Positions 50,897 to 59,350 of a stretch of DNA of 64,000 nt are shown in pieces. Each line of letters starts with the position of its first letter. Positions within the stretch are counted from its first letter, which is position 1. A program made the position numbers and the translations under genes. Below the pieces are notes generated by a model. It saw only the letters and a list, made by a program, of their open reading frames with translations. It did not search any database and was not told where the DNA came from. Origin of the DNA: Acetivibrio alkalicellulosi (lineage in GTDB: Bacteria > Bacillota > Clostridia > Acetivibrionales > Acetivibrionaceae); assembly GCA_008125075.1 (NCBI GenBank), contig VLTH01000003.1, positions 7,199 to 71,198 on the forward strand. The letters are read 5' to 3'.

Positions 50897-52384
50897 ATGG
50901 TAATTAAGCAAGATATAAGTCAATCAATAATTAAAAACATAAATATGTTAAAGGAGAGTTATGAATGCAGCGACAGCCTTGAGATAAAATATTTCACATT
51001 AGAAAGTGAAAATGAGCTTTTATGTGCTAACATATACTTTAAAGATATGGTGGATAAAAATAGTGTAAATAATTTAGCTTTAGAAATTACTGATATTAAG
51101 CGAGAAGTCTCTAAATGCACAATGAAAGTAAAAGCTGAAACAATTAAGGAAATAATTATTGGATTCAGGCAAATAAAAGAGGGGGATAATCTTGAAGACT
51201 TATATTCAGAATTACTAATGGGAAATTGTGTATTTTTAATAGAGGGAAATAATAAGTTTTACTCTGTTTTTACAAGCCGTTTAAAAAGCAGGTCTGTCGA
51301 AGAACCAGGTTCTCAATCTGTTGTAAGAGGTCCGCGAGAAGGATTTACTGAAGACATGGGAAACAATGTTTTACTTATTAGTAAGAGAGTAAACAATAAT
51401 TCTTTAAGAATGATTAATTTAACGGTAGGCAAAATATCCAAAACAAAAGTGGCATTAATGTATATAGATGGAATTGCAAAAAAAGATATTGTCAATGAAA
51501 TAAGATCGAGGATTAAAAGAATTCAAATAGATGCAATACAAGATACTAACTATATTGAAGAACTAATAAAAGACGATCCATATTCAGTATTTCCGACTTT
51601 TTTAAGTTCAGAAAAATCTGATACAGTTTCATCTGCATTATTTGATGGTAAAATAGTAATATTGGTTGATGGATCTCCATTTACAATAATTGCGCCAGCA
51701 ACTTTATTTGATTTTCTTAAAGTTAGTGAAGACTATTATCATCATTTTATAGTTGCTTCTATGATGCGTTTGATTAGGTTTATAACTTTTTATTTTGTTC
51801 TTTTAGTACCATCATTATATGTTGCAATCACAACATTTCATCAGGAAATACTACCTACTCCCTTGCTTATAAATATTGCAGCACAGCGTGAAGGTGTTCC
51901 TTTTCCAGCTCTATTAGAGGCACTTTTAATGGAGTTTACTTTTGAAATATTGCGTGAAGCAGGTATAAGAATGCCAAGAGCTATTGGGCCAGCAATTTCA
52001 ATAGTGGGAGCTTTAGTAATCGGTCAGGCTGCTGTAGAAGCAGGTATTATTTCAGCAGCGGTTGTAATAGTTGTTTCATTTACTGCTATATCAAGTTTTT
52101 CCATACCAAATTATGAAATGTCAAGTGCACTTAGAACGATAAGATTTATTTTCATGATTTTGGCAGGTGTATTAGGTATTTATGGCCTTTTTATGGGATT
52201 AATTATTTTATGGCTTCACTTGTGTAAAATAAAATCTGTTACAGTACCATATCTAACATCAATAGCTCCATTGACAAATCAGGGGTTAAGAGATGGGATT
52301 ATCAGGTTCCCTTTTTGGAAAATGAAATACAAATCTTTAGTCATTAATAAATCAAAAAGCATTAAAACTAAACCAAAACGATAA
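50897..52384 (+). CDS. Spore germinant receptor subunit A (GerA family)
   Basis: 495 residues from ATG 50897 (TGGAGAAATA upstream). An N-terminal hydrophilic domain (about 1-235) leads into a membrane domain of about five helices (about 240-440) with signatures FLKVSEDYYHHFIVASMMRL, PSLYVAITTFHQEILPTPLL and EALLMEFTFEILREAGIRMP, all strongly conserved in GerAA proteins. A short basic tail ends the protein. The subunit forms the ligand-gated part of the receptor in the spore inner membrane. Operon order is A, C, D, B. The germinant is unknown. Confidence 0.95.
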   Translation: MVIKQDISQSIIKNINMLKESYECSDSLEIKYFTLESENELLCANIYFKDMVDKNSVNNLALEITDIKREVSKCTMKVKAETIKEIIIGFRQIKEGDNLEDLYSELLMGNCVFLIEGNNKFYSVFTSRLKSRSVEEPGSQSVVRGPREGFTEDMGNNVLLISKRVNNNSLRMINLTVGKISKTKVALMYIDGIAKKDIVNEIRSRIKRIQIDAIQDTNYIEELIKDDPYSVFPTFLSSEKSDTVSSALFDGKIVILVDGSPFTIIAPATLFDFLKVSEDYYHHFIVASMMRLIRFITFYFVLLVPSLYVAITTFHQEILPTPLLINIAAQREGVPFPALLEALLMEFTFEILREAGIRMPRAIGPAISIVGALVIGQAAVEAGIISAAVVIVVSFTAISSFSIPNYEMSSALRTIRFIFMILAGVLGIYGLFMGLIILWLHLCKIKSVTVPYLTSIAPLTNQGLRDGIIRFPFWKMKYKSLVINKSKSIKTKPKR

Positions 52385-52435
52385 GAGAATTAGAATTTAG
52401 AAGATACAGAAAAAGCAGAAATGGAGTGATATAAT

Positions 52436-53623
52436 TTGAAATGGTTAGCCATAATAGTTACTTTGTTTGTTTTATTTCTTTCAGGATGCTGGAGTAGCGA
52501 TGAAATAGATACATTAGCTATTAATATGGTTGTGGGTATAGACAAGTCAGAAAACGGCTTCATTATTTCTCATCAAGTTATAAACCCTCGTGCTATAGCA
52601 GTGGGAGAAAATGCTAGCGAATCCCCTGTTGTGTTATTTGAAGAAGAAGGAGTAGATATAGATGAGACAATATCAAAATTTGTATCTAAATCAGCCAGGA
52701 AAACATTTAATTTACATTTAAGAATGGTTATAATAGGAGAAGAAGTTGCAAAAGATGGTATAAAAGACATAATTGATTACTTTCTTAGAAATAATGAATA
52801 CCGAACAGATTTTTATATAGCTATAGCCAGAAATACTACTGCTAAAGAAATTTTAAAAATATTAACTCCAATAGAAGCAATACCAGGTGTTGATTTGTAT
52901 AATTCACTTGAATTATCAAGTCAAAGGCTGGCTTCTACAAAGCCTATGAGAATTATTGAATTAGCTAATACTATAATTTCTGAAGGGAACAATCCTGTTA
53001 TATCAGGAATTACAATGGATTACAAGGGAGATATCATACCTGATTCTTTAGAAGAACTTCAAAAAAGCAAGAACATAATAAAATTAGTTTATTCTGGCAT
53101 GGGCATTTTGAAAGAAGACAAGCTTATTGGTTGGTTAAGTGACACAGAAGCAAGGGGAGTTAACTACATTACAGGCAATGTAGTCAGATCAGTTGGACAT
53201 TCCTATTATAAAGATGACATTAAAATCACTTATGAAGTTATAAAATCAGATTCAAAGATAACAGCTAGATTGATTGACGATAAACCTGTAATAAAAGTTA
53301 AGATTAATGTTTTAGCTAATGTTACAAATGTAACTGGTGAATTAGATGTATCAGATATGAATAATACAAAAATTTTAAGTGAAGTTTTAGAAAATAGACT
53401 TAGACAAATTTGTGAGGATACTTTGAGTAAAGTTCAACGTGAATTCAAAACAGATATTTTTGGATTTGGGGATACTATATACAGAAAACACCCTAAACTC
53501 TGGAGAGAGCTGAAAAGTGACTGGGCATCTGAATTTTCAAAATTGGATGTTAATATTGATATTATTGTTAAAATAAATCAATTAGGGGAAATTACAAAAC
53601 CTATATTCATGAAAGGAGATTAA
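52436..53623 (+). CDS. Spore germinant receptor subunit C (Ger(x)C lipoprotein)
   Basis: 395 residues from a TTG start with ATGGAGTGA upstream. The signal peptide ends in LFLSGCWSSDEIDTLAINMV, a lipobox followed by the hallmark GerC start. Three domains typical of Ger(x)C follow, with FVSKSARKTFNLHLRMVIIG and FLRNNEYRTDFYIA in the first and YRKHPKLWRELKSDW near the C-terminus. It sits on the outer face of the spore inner membrane. It is spaced normally after gerA and is followed 1 base later by the small D subunit gene. Confidence 0.94.
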   Translation: MKWLAIIVTLFVLFLSGCWSSDEIDTLAINMVVGIDKSENGFIISHQVINPRAIAVGENASESPVVLFEEEGVDIDETISKFVSKSARKTFNLHLRMVIIGEEVAKDGIKDIIDYFLRNNEYRTDFYIAIARNTTAKEILKILTPIEAIPGVDLYNSLELSSQRLASTKPMRIIELANTIISEGNNPVISGITMDYKGDIIPDSLEELQKSKNIIKLVYSGMGILKEDKLIGWLSDTEARGVNYITGNVVRSVGHSYYKDDIKITYEVIKSDSKITARLIDDKPVIKVKINVLANVTNVTGELDVSDMNNTKILSEVLENRLRQICEDTLSKVQREFKTDIFGFGDTIYRKHPKLWRELKSDWASEFSKLDVNIDIIVKINQLGEITKPIFMKGD

Positions 53624-53624
53624 T

Positions 53625-53864
53625 ATGCCTGTACTGCTTATTACAGTAACTCTATTATTTAATACCACATTATGTATCGTTGAAATCCCAAAAATGATTG
53701 AAAAAAAACTCTTTAAGGAACTATATGTTTTTGGCATATTTGTATTTTTAGGTACATTACTTGCAATACTTAAAAGTGTTGATGTCAATATACCAAATCC
53801 ATCTGAGTGGATAGCGTGGATATATTCTCCTGTCGCAGATGTTTTTAAATCAATGTTGGAATGA
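53625..53864 (+). CDS. Small germinant receptor D-type subunit
   Basis: 79 residues with two membrane helices (about 2-20 and 33-50) and a hydrophilic C-terminus (SVDVNIPNPSEWIAWIYSPV). Size, topology and location inside a ger operon fit the small D subunits described for several Bacillus and Clostridium germinant receptors, which tune receptor function. GAAAGGAG lies upstream, within the end of gerC. Its stop lies about 10 bases before the gerB start. Confidence 0.75.
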   Translation: MPVLLITVTLLFNTTLCIVEIPKMIEKKLFKELYVFGIFVFLGTLLAILKSVDVNIPNPSEWIAWIYSPVADVFKSMLE

Positions 53865-53874
53865 GGATAAAGCT

Positions 53875-54972
53875 ATGGAAATAAAAATAACAAATAATCA
53901 GCTGTTTTCATTGACAGTGTCAACATCAATTGGTGGTTCAATTTTAGTTGTAAGCTCTGTTTTATCAATTATAGCAAAGCAGGATGCATGGATTGTTGGA
54001 TTAGTTACACCTCTAATTGGTGTATTTATAGTACTACTATATTGTTATCTAGGTAGTAAGTTCCCTAATATGACCATTGTAGAAATTATTAAAAAAATAT
54101 TAGGGAAATGGATAGGGAGCATTGTAGCAGCTAGTCTGGTGTTTTTATCCTTTATACTATGTATTAATTTACCCTGGTATGTTAGTAATTTTTTAACTAC
54201 TCATGCCATACCAGAAACTCCACCGTATGCTATAAATTTTCTTTTTGTAGTTGCAGTTGTAATAGCTGTTATATATGGCCTTGAGGCAATTGCCCGTGTT
54301 TCTGAACTAATCTTTTACTTCTCAAGTGTACTATTTATTATAACTATATTACTTTTGATACCTAATATAAAAATAGAGAATATTCAGCCTGTATTAGAGC
54401 ATGGGATTAGACCTGTATTGGAAGGCTCTATATTTTTGTCGGCTTTTATTACTTTTCCGTTAATTAATATTTTGATGGTGTTCCCAAAAAACATATATGA
54501 TATAAAAAAAGCAAGAGCAGCCATTATAAAAGGTTATTTATGTTCTTCTTTCTTTGTATTCATTTTTTTAATTGTGACAATACTTGTGCTTGGGTTTGCA
54601 ATAACAGCATCTTCTCAGTATCCTACATATCTTTTGGGTAAGGAAATTAAAATTGGTAGAGTATTAACCAGATTGGAATTTGTTGTTGCAATTGTATGGT
54701 TCGCAACTCAATTTATAATAAATGTATTTTTCTACTATTCAACACTAATTGGTCTTTCACAACTTATTGGACTTAAGGATTACAAAAAAATAGCAATACC
54801 TTTAGGTTTTATTATTTTTATTATGACAGGAGTAATTTTCCCTAATGTTATATATCAGGGATTTTGGGCAAGTATTGTTTGGACTCCGTACATAGTAACT
54901 CATGGATTAATACTGCCTTTAGTTTTACTTATTGTATATCTAATAAGAAAACATATTTTTAAAAATGTTTAA
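53875..54972 (+). CDS. Spore germinant receptor subunit B (GerB family permease)
   Basis: 365 residues from ATG 53875; an earlier in-frame ATG at 53839 would overlap the D gene and lacks a ribosome site. Ten membrane helices in the amino-acid permease (APC) fold. The start EIKITNNQLFSLTVSTSIGG and the region VGLVTPLIGVFIVLLYCYLG are typical of GerAB. The subunit is thought to bind the germinant. It ends the ger operon; 80 bases later begins the second copy of the 76-base repeat. Confidence 0.93.
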   Translation: MEIKITNNQLFSLTVSTSIGGSILVVSSVLSIIAKQDAWIVGLVTPLIGVFIVLLYCYLGSKFPNMTIVEIIKKILGKWIGSIVAASLVFLSFILCINLPWYVSNFLTTHAIPETPPYAINFLFVVAVVIAVIYGLEAIARVSELIFYFSSVLFIITILLLIPNIKIENIQPVLEHGIRPVLEGSIFLSAFITFPLINILMVFPKNIYDIKKARAAIIKGYLCSSFFVFIFLIVTILVLGFAITASSQYPTYLLGKEIKIGRVLTRLEFVVAIVWFATQFIINVFFYYSTLIGLSQLIGLKDYKKIAIPLGFIIFIMTGVIFPNVIYQGFWASIVWTPYIVTHGLILPLVLLIVYLIRKHIFKNV

Positions 54973-55052
54973 ATTATATCCAAGATAATAGTAAAAGGTA
55001 TATTTATTATTTGTTTTATAGCAATCACCATATCTGCTACTACCATTAACCC

Positions 55053-55128
55053 TTTATTCATTCAATAGATTGACAAGCTTTTTTAAATAATTGAGTATTA
55101 CTGGTGTATATGATAATGATAAAATATT
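55053..55128 (+). repeat. 76-bp direct repeat, copy 2
   Basis: Identical to 50665-50740 over all 76 bases. This copy lies between the germinant receptor operon and the sigma factor gene. Upstream and downstream flanks of the two copies differ at once, so the repeat boundaries are sharp. Confidence 0.95.
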
Positions 55129-55253
55129 ATCATATTTATTAATTGATGAATAAAAGATATAAAAGAAAGTTTTTATTTAATGGAAACTTCTAAAATTTTC
55201 TGTCATATTTCATTTTTTTATGCGTCTAATTAGTGAAAGGAGTGTGAGGTGTT

Positions 55254-55778
55254 ATTTTAATATTTACAATAAATCAAAATGAAAAGCCTGATATTGACTG
55301 GATTATTGATAGATACAGTAAATATTTAGTGCGTTTGTGTTACATATATCTAAAAGACTATCATCTTGCAGAAGATGCAGTTCAAGAAACTCTTTATAAA
55401 GCTTATAAAGGCTATGGTAGTTTTCGAAAGGAAAGCAGTGAGAAAACTTGGATTACAAGAATAGCCATTAATACATGTAAAAGTTATTTGAGAAAATCTT
55501 CAAGCAAGGAGATTGCAGACAGTAATTATATTTCATTAAATTATGCATCTATAAATGAAGATAACAGGAGTTACAGGGATGAAGGATCAATAGAGCTTTT
55601 AAATGCTATTTACAACTTGCCTGTTATATATAAACAGGTAATACTTTTGAATTGTTATACTGGTCTTAGCATTTCTGAAATATCAAAAATAGTTAAGCAA
55701 AAAGAAAATACCATATCAGTGAGGCTAAAAAGAGCAAAAGAAATGCTAAAGAAATCATTAAAGGAGGAAGTGAAGTGA
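55254..55778 (+). CDS. ECF-type RNA polymerase sigma factor
   Basis: Up to 174 residues if translation begins at ATT 55254; the first ordinary start codon in frame is GTG 55329 (149 residues). The upstream reading, INQNEKPDIDWIIDRYSKYL, is just the beginning of region 2 expected before LCYIYLKDYHLAEDAVQETL, and no ATG, GTG or TTG exists in it. GAAAGGAGTGTGAGG lies directly before 55254. Region 2 (YKAYKGYGSFRKESSEKTWI) and region 4 (LPVIYKQVILLNCYTGLSIS, EISKIVKQKENTISVRLKRA) are complete. It overlaps the serpin gene by 4 bases (ATGA-type coupling with GTGAGT), placing the serpin where an anti-sigma factor is normal. Confidence 0.85.
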   Translation: MLIFTINQNEKPDIDWIIDRYSKYLVRLCYIYLKDYHLAEDAVQETLYKAYKGYGSFRKESSEKTWITRIAINTCKSYLRKSSSKEIADSNYISLNYASINEDNRSYRDEGSIELLNAIYNLPVIYKQVILLNCYTGLSISEISKIVKQKENTISVRLKRAKEMLKKSLKEEVK

Positions 55779-57145
55779 GTAAAATTGATAAAATTAAGGA
55801 CATAATTGATGCTAATCTAGAGAAAATGGATATTTCAAATGAAGCAAAAAAAAGACTAAGAGAAAAAGCAGATTATATGGGAAAGAATAAAGTGAAAAAA
55901 AAGTTTAGGATTTTAGGTGTTGTGGCAGCTACAATTATATTGGCTTTGTTGATTACTTTGTATAATTCTAAAGATTTGAACATATATGCTATAGACTTAA
56001 TGGAAAATATTACCCCTAGGGAAATAGAAGCATATAATTTAAGTGATGATTTTATTTTATCTACATTAGATTTTTCCATTGAACTTTTTAAACATGCTTA
56101 TGATAAAGACAAAAACAGCCTTATATCTCCAACATCAGTTTTACTTGCATTAGCAATAACAGCTAATGGAGCTGATGGAGAAACTTTAGAAGAATTTCAA
56201 ACATTACTTGGAGGTTCTGATCTTACACTAGATCAACTTAATAAATACTATTACAGTATGTCAAAAAAGTTAACAAAAGTAGAAATAGGAGAGGTCAATA
56301 TTGCAAATTCCATATGGTACAGTCAGGAATTAGATATTAAAAAAGATTTTCTTCAAACCAATGGGGATTATTATAGTTCAGATGCATATAAAGTAAACTT
56401 TAAGCTACCAGGAATAGATAGGAAAATTAATGATTGGGTAAAAAATAAAACGAAGAACAAAATTGATAAAATAGTTGATGAAATTAATCCAGATACTATT
56501 ATGCATATTATTAATGCTATTTATTTCAAGTCAGAGTGGAAAGACAAGTATATGGTTCGTAACACCAAAAAAGAAGATTTTTATGTTGATAACAATAAAA
56601 CTATATCAGTAGATTTTATGTCCTCAAATGAGTATACATATTTAAAAGATAATATGGCCCAGGGGTTTATGAAGCTTTACAAATATGGAGAATACAGTTT
56701 TGTTGCTCTTTTGCCTGATGAAGGTATAAGCATTGAAAGCTATATTAATTCTATGACAGGGGAAGGTTTTTTGAATATATTAAATAGTAAATTATATGAG
56801 AATGTTTTTGTATCAATTCCGAAATTTAAATTTGAATTTGATACTTGTCTAATTTCTCCACTAATAGAGATGGGATTAAATAAGTGCTTCAGTGAATTAG
56901 CTGGTTTTAGTAAAATGGTGGAAACTCCTGAAGGGATTTTTATAGGGAAAATAAATCACAAGACATTTATTGAAGTTAATGAAGGTGGAACAGAAGCAGC
57001 AGCTTTAACAGACCTTAGGCTTTATGGGGGAGTAAGTATACCTGAATACATTACATTTAATCGTCCTTTTGTATTTGCTATTGTTAATAATGAAACAAAT
57101 CTACCCCTGTTTATAGGAACAATGAATAATCCATCAATGGAATAA
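55775..57145 (+). CDS. Membrane-anchored serpin in anti-sigma-factor position
   Basis: 456 residues from a GTG start overlapping the sigma gene, with AAAGGAGG upstream. A basic, helical N-terminal tail of about 44 residues (MSKIDKIKDIIDANLEKMDI) should be cytoplasmic. One membrane helix follows (about 46-64), then a full serpin domain (about 90-456) outside the cell: NSLISPTSVLLALAITANGA, NAIYFKSEWKDKY, the hinge VNEGGTEAAALTD (about 408-420) and the closing FNRPFVFAIVNNETNLPLFI and GTMNNP. The short Ala-rich hinge suggests an inhibitory serpin able to insert its loop. Anti-sigma action by the tail is inference from gene position and topology. Confidence 0.88.
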   Translation: MSKIDKIKDIIDANLEKMDISNEAKKRLREKADYMGKNKVKKKFRILGVVAATIILALLITLYNSKDLNIYAIDLMENITPREIEAYNLSDDFILSTLDFSIELFKHAYDKDKNSLISPTSVLLALAITANGADGETLEEFQTLLGGSDLTLDQLNKYYYSMSKKLTKVEIGEVNIANSIWYSQELDIKKDFLQTNGDYYSSDAYKVNFKLPGIDRKINDWVKNKTKNKIDKIVDEINPDTIMHIINAIYFKSEWKDKYMVRNTKKEDFYVDNNKTISVDFMSSNEYTYLKDNMAQGFMKLYKYGEYSFVALLPDEGISIESYINSMTGEGFLNILNSKLYENVFVSIPKFKFEFDTCLISPLIEMGLNKCFSELAGFSKMVETPEGIFIGKINHKTFIEVNEGGTEAAALTDLRLYGGVSIPEYITFNRPFVFAIVNNETNLPLFIGTMNNPSME

Positions 57146-57181
57146 AACCTATTTTGTTAAAAAATAAGGAGAATATATTTT

Positions 57182-58009
57182 ATGAAAAATATAAAATTAA
57201 TATTTATTGTTATATTTATTTTTGTTTCATCTTTATCATTTAGTGTAAATGCTAAAGATGATATACCTAAAGAGGTATACAAGGAAGCTCAAGAAGGAGT
57301 AGCAATCTTTAAAGAAATTATAACAGGATTATATGAAGGCAAAGAAATAGCAATTGACTATGGTTATAAAGTTTTCGGCTTAGACTATGTATTGTTACGT
57401 GATAATAAGTATGAAAATATTATGGATCTCATAGTAGAAATTGATAAGTGGGAATTTATACTTTCAACTAACGGAGAAGCAATTGCTTCTTTAGTTGTAA
57501 CAAAAAATGATGGTAAGTATTCAGCTGTAGAATTTTGTGAGAGTATAACTAATTTAAATATAATATACCAGAGAAAAGTTCAAGATGAAAGGGTTAAAAA
57601 CCTTATTGTTATAGAAGATGGTTCAAGTAGTTATATTTTATACGAAACTTCTTCTAAGGAATATGAGTTAATTGGTAATCGTCAAGGGCCTATAAAGAGC
57701 GATATTTTTTTAAATGATATTAAAGAAAGAATATATAGTTTAAACAATGAGTTAATTAAAAGAACTGGAGTGTTCTCTCATGAGTATGATATTAATGGTC
57801 AAGGGTCTATAAAAAGCGATATTTTTTTAAATGATATTAAAGAAAGAATGTATAGTTTAAATAATGATTTAATTGAAAGAACTGGAGTGTCCTCTTATGA
57901 ATATGATAGTAATGAAAGTAGCAATTATTACTTTTTAATTGCTATAGGGGTGTTAATTGTTTTTCTTAGTTTTATAATATTCTATTTAAAAAAAATAAAG
58001 AAAACATAA
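57182..58009 (+). CDS. Secreted single-pass membrane protein with internal duplication
   Basis: 275 residues. A signal peptide (1-24) precedes an unassigned extracellular domain (about 25-165; DIPKEVYKEAQEGVAIFKEI, YGYKVFGLDYVLL, AIASLVVTKNDGKYSAVEF). Two copies of a 39-residue unit (about 168-245) follow, each containing IKSDIFLNDIKER, YSLNN and RTGV, then one C-terminal membrane helix (about 250-270) and a short basic tail. AATAAGGAGAATA precedes the ATG. It lies 36 bases after the serpin gene with no terminator and is probably the third gene of the sigma/serpin operon. Family not recognised. Confidence 0.75.
   Translation: MKNIKLIFIVIFIFVSSLSFSVNAKDDIPKEVYKEAQEGVAIFKEIITGLYEGKEIAIDYGYKVFGLDYVLLRDNKYENIMDLIVEIDKWEFILSTNGEAIASLVVTKNDGKYSAVEFCESITNLNIIYQRKVQDERVKNLIVIEDGSSSYILYETSSKEYELIGNRQGPIKSDIFLNDIKERIYSLNNELIKRTGVFSHEYDINGQGSIKSDIFLNDIKERMYSLNNDLIERTGVSSYEYDSNESSNYYFLIAIGVLIVFLSFIIFYLKKIKKT
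57683..57916 (+). repeat. Tandem 117-bp coding duplication
   Basis: 57683-57799 and 57800-57916 are two adjacent copies of a 117-base (39-codon) unit with only scattered base differences and no indels. They encode the paired IKSDIFLNDIKER segments of the membrane protein. The high identity points to a recent duplication. Confidence 0.9.
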
Positions 58010-58497
58010 TCTAAATAACCTGTCTCGTGAAAACTAAAGGAAATAAGCGCACCTTTTATTATTATCTTCCTTAACTATGAAAAGGAGATTGTCTATATAG
58101 TTGAGTATTTTTCATGATGTTTTGTTAAGAGGAGATTTATAAGATAGAGGGTTATATGAGATAAAAAATAATAAATATCTAAAAAACCTAAAAAAATACC
58201 CCGCGCATTCCAAAGAAGAGAAGGGAGAATGCTACGGGATTTAGGGGAGTAACTTTTTAAAATTACTATATTTAATATACATTAAAAATTTATATTATGG
58301 AACATAAACTTAATACTTTCTAAAATTCGACAAAAAACGCTAATAAAAGCAACAGTATGAAGTATACCAGAGGATACCTAAAGCTGCTCTTTTGTATAAA
58401 AAAGTCGGGTCAACATCATCTAAACAGTTATTCTAATGTGGGATGAAATACCTTTAAAGTATATTGTATTATAAACATGTAACATGTAAAACAATAT
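58010..58497. other. Intergenic region without a clear gene
   Basis: About 490 bases follow the sigma/serpin operon. A G+C-richer segment at about 58198-58250 can form a stem (CCC..GCATTC with GAATGC..GGG) around a purine-rich loop, but lacks a T run. The minus strand near 58330-58415 gives a short open stretch (YKRAALGILWYTSYCCFY) that could be a remnant of a mobile element and is too short to assign. Confidence 0.4.
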
Positions 58498-58746
58498 ATG
58501 TTTTTAGTAGGAGTGCACCGTGAAAAAAGGAATGTAATAAATCTTCTCAAAAGTAAAAAAACTAATTCGTATTTTATTTATCCATTGGCAGGTATAACAA
58601 TTATGATTATTCTTGCAGTTGTTCAGATAGGAAGCAGTTCATTTCAGACTTTAATATATGAGGTATCAGAAACAGGGGGATGGGTGATAGGGAATAGTCC
58701 TAAAAGTATCGTAGAAGGAATTAAAAAAGCAATTATTTTTGATTAA
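58498..58746 (+). CDS. Hypothetical small protein, doubtful
   Basis: 82 residues with one hydrophobic segment (about 28-50; YFIYPLAGITIMIILAVVQI) between polar ends. No ribosome site stands at a proper distance before the ATG. Inside the frame a GTG with TAGGAG upstream opens a different frame that stops after five codons. The sequence SETGGWVIGNSPKSIVEGIK looks protein-like. It may be a fragment of a longer lost gene. A strong terminator overlaps its last codons. Confidence 0.3.
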   Translation: MFLVGVHREKRNVINLLKSKKTNSYFIYPLAGITIMIILAVVQIGSSSFQTLIYEVSETGGWVIGNSPKSIVEGIKKAIIFD

Positions 58747-58776
58747 AAATTAACAAAAATAATTGCTTTTTTATGT
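58723..58776 (+). terminator. Long-stem terminator
   Basis: Arms 58723-58741 and 58754-58772 form a perfect 19-base stem ending in a T run. On the opposite strand it also reads as a terminator-like hairpin, so it may serve both the plus-strand unit and the convergent abrB gene. Confidence 0.85.
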
Positions 58777-58845
58777 AAGTTAATTCAAATAGAAAAAATA
58801 CCCCTTTAAAGTTCCTGAAGATAGATTCAGTCTTAGTAAGTTTTA

Positions 58846-59106
58846 CTATTTAATTTCAAGACCAGCAGCTTTAGCTAGTTCTATAATAGTAGCTTTAGAA
58901 ACTTTTTTCCCTTTAAAGTCAACTAAATCATCCATGCTTCCAGTAAAGATGTCAGCAGGTTGGTATTTCTTTAATATAACTTTATCATCGTCAACAAAAA
59001 TTTCCAAAGCATCTTTTTCATTAATGTCTAGAGTTCTCCTTAATTCGATAGGCAAAACTACTCTTCCAAGCTCGTCAACTTTTCTTACAATTCCAGTAGA
59101 TTTCAT
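58846..59106 (-). CDS. AbrB/SpoVT-family transition regulator
   Basis: 86 residues. The N-terminal swapped-hairpin DNA-binding domain is complete: MKSTGIVRKVDELGRVVLPI, ELRRTLDINEKDALEIFVDD and KVILKKY. A 35-residue C-terminal tail differs from AbrB of Bacillus. Such regulators control transition-state and early sporulation genes. CAAGGAGGATAATT precedes the ATG. It is monocistronic, bounded by a terminator-like hairpin at 58723. Confidence 0.92.
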   Translation of the reverse strand: MKSTGIVRKVDELGRVVLPIELRRTLDINEKDALEIFVDDDKVILKKYQPADIFTGSMDDLVDFKGKKVSKATIIELAKAAGLEIK

Positions 59107-59350
59107 AATTATCCTCCTTGTTTTTTCGACATATTATTACAATGACGAGTTTATCATATACCATGCATAATAGTCAACAATTTTTTAAATTAATTTGTTT
59201 TATAAGTAAAATAAAACAGAAAAAATTTCATTCACATTACTTTTTATCCTATTTTGATGAGTTTTTTGCTCATGAATGTCTATATACAAAAGATTGTATA
59301 ACATTGCTTTTAAATTATCAGCCTAAAATACATTAACCTCTTATTGCTGC

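Noticed and set aside
59118-59336. 72-codon plus-strand frame upstream of abrB
   Set aside because: No ribosome site, biased Phe/His/Ile composition, overlaps the abrB promoter region.
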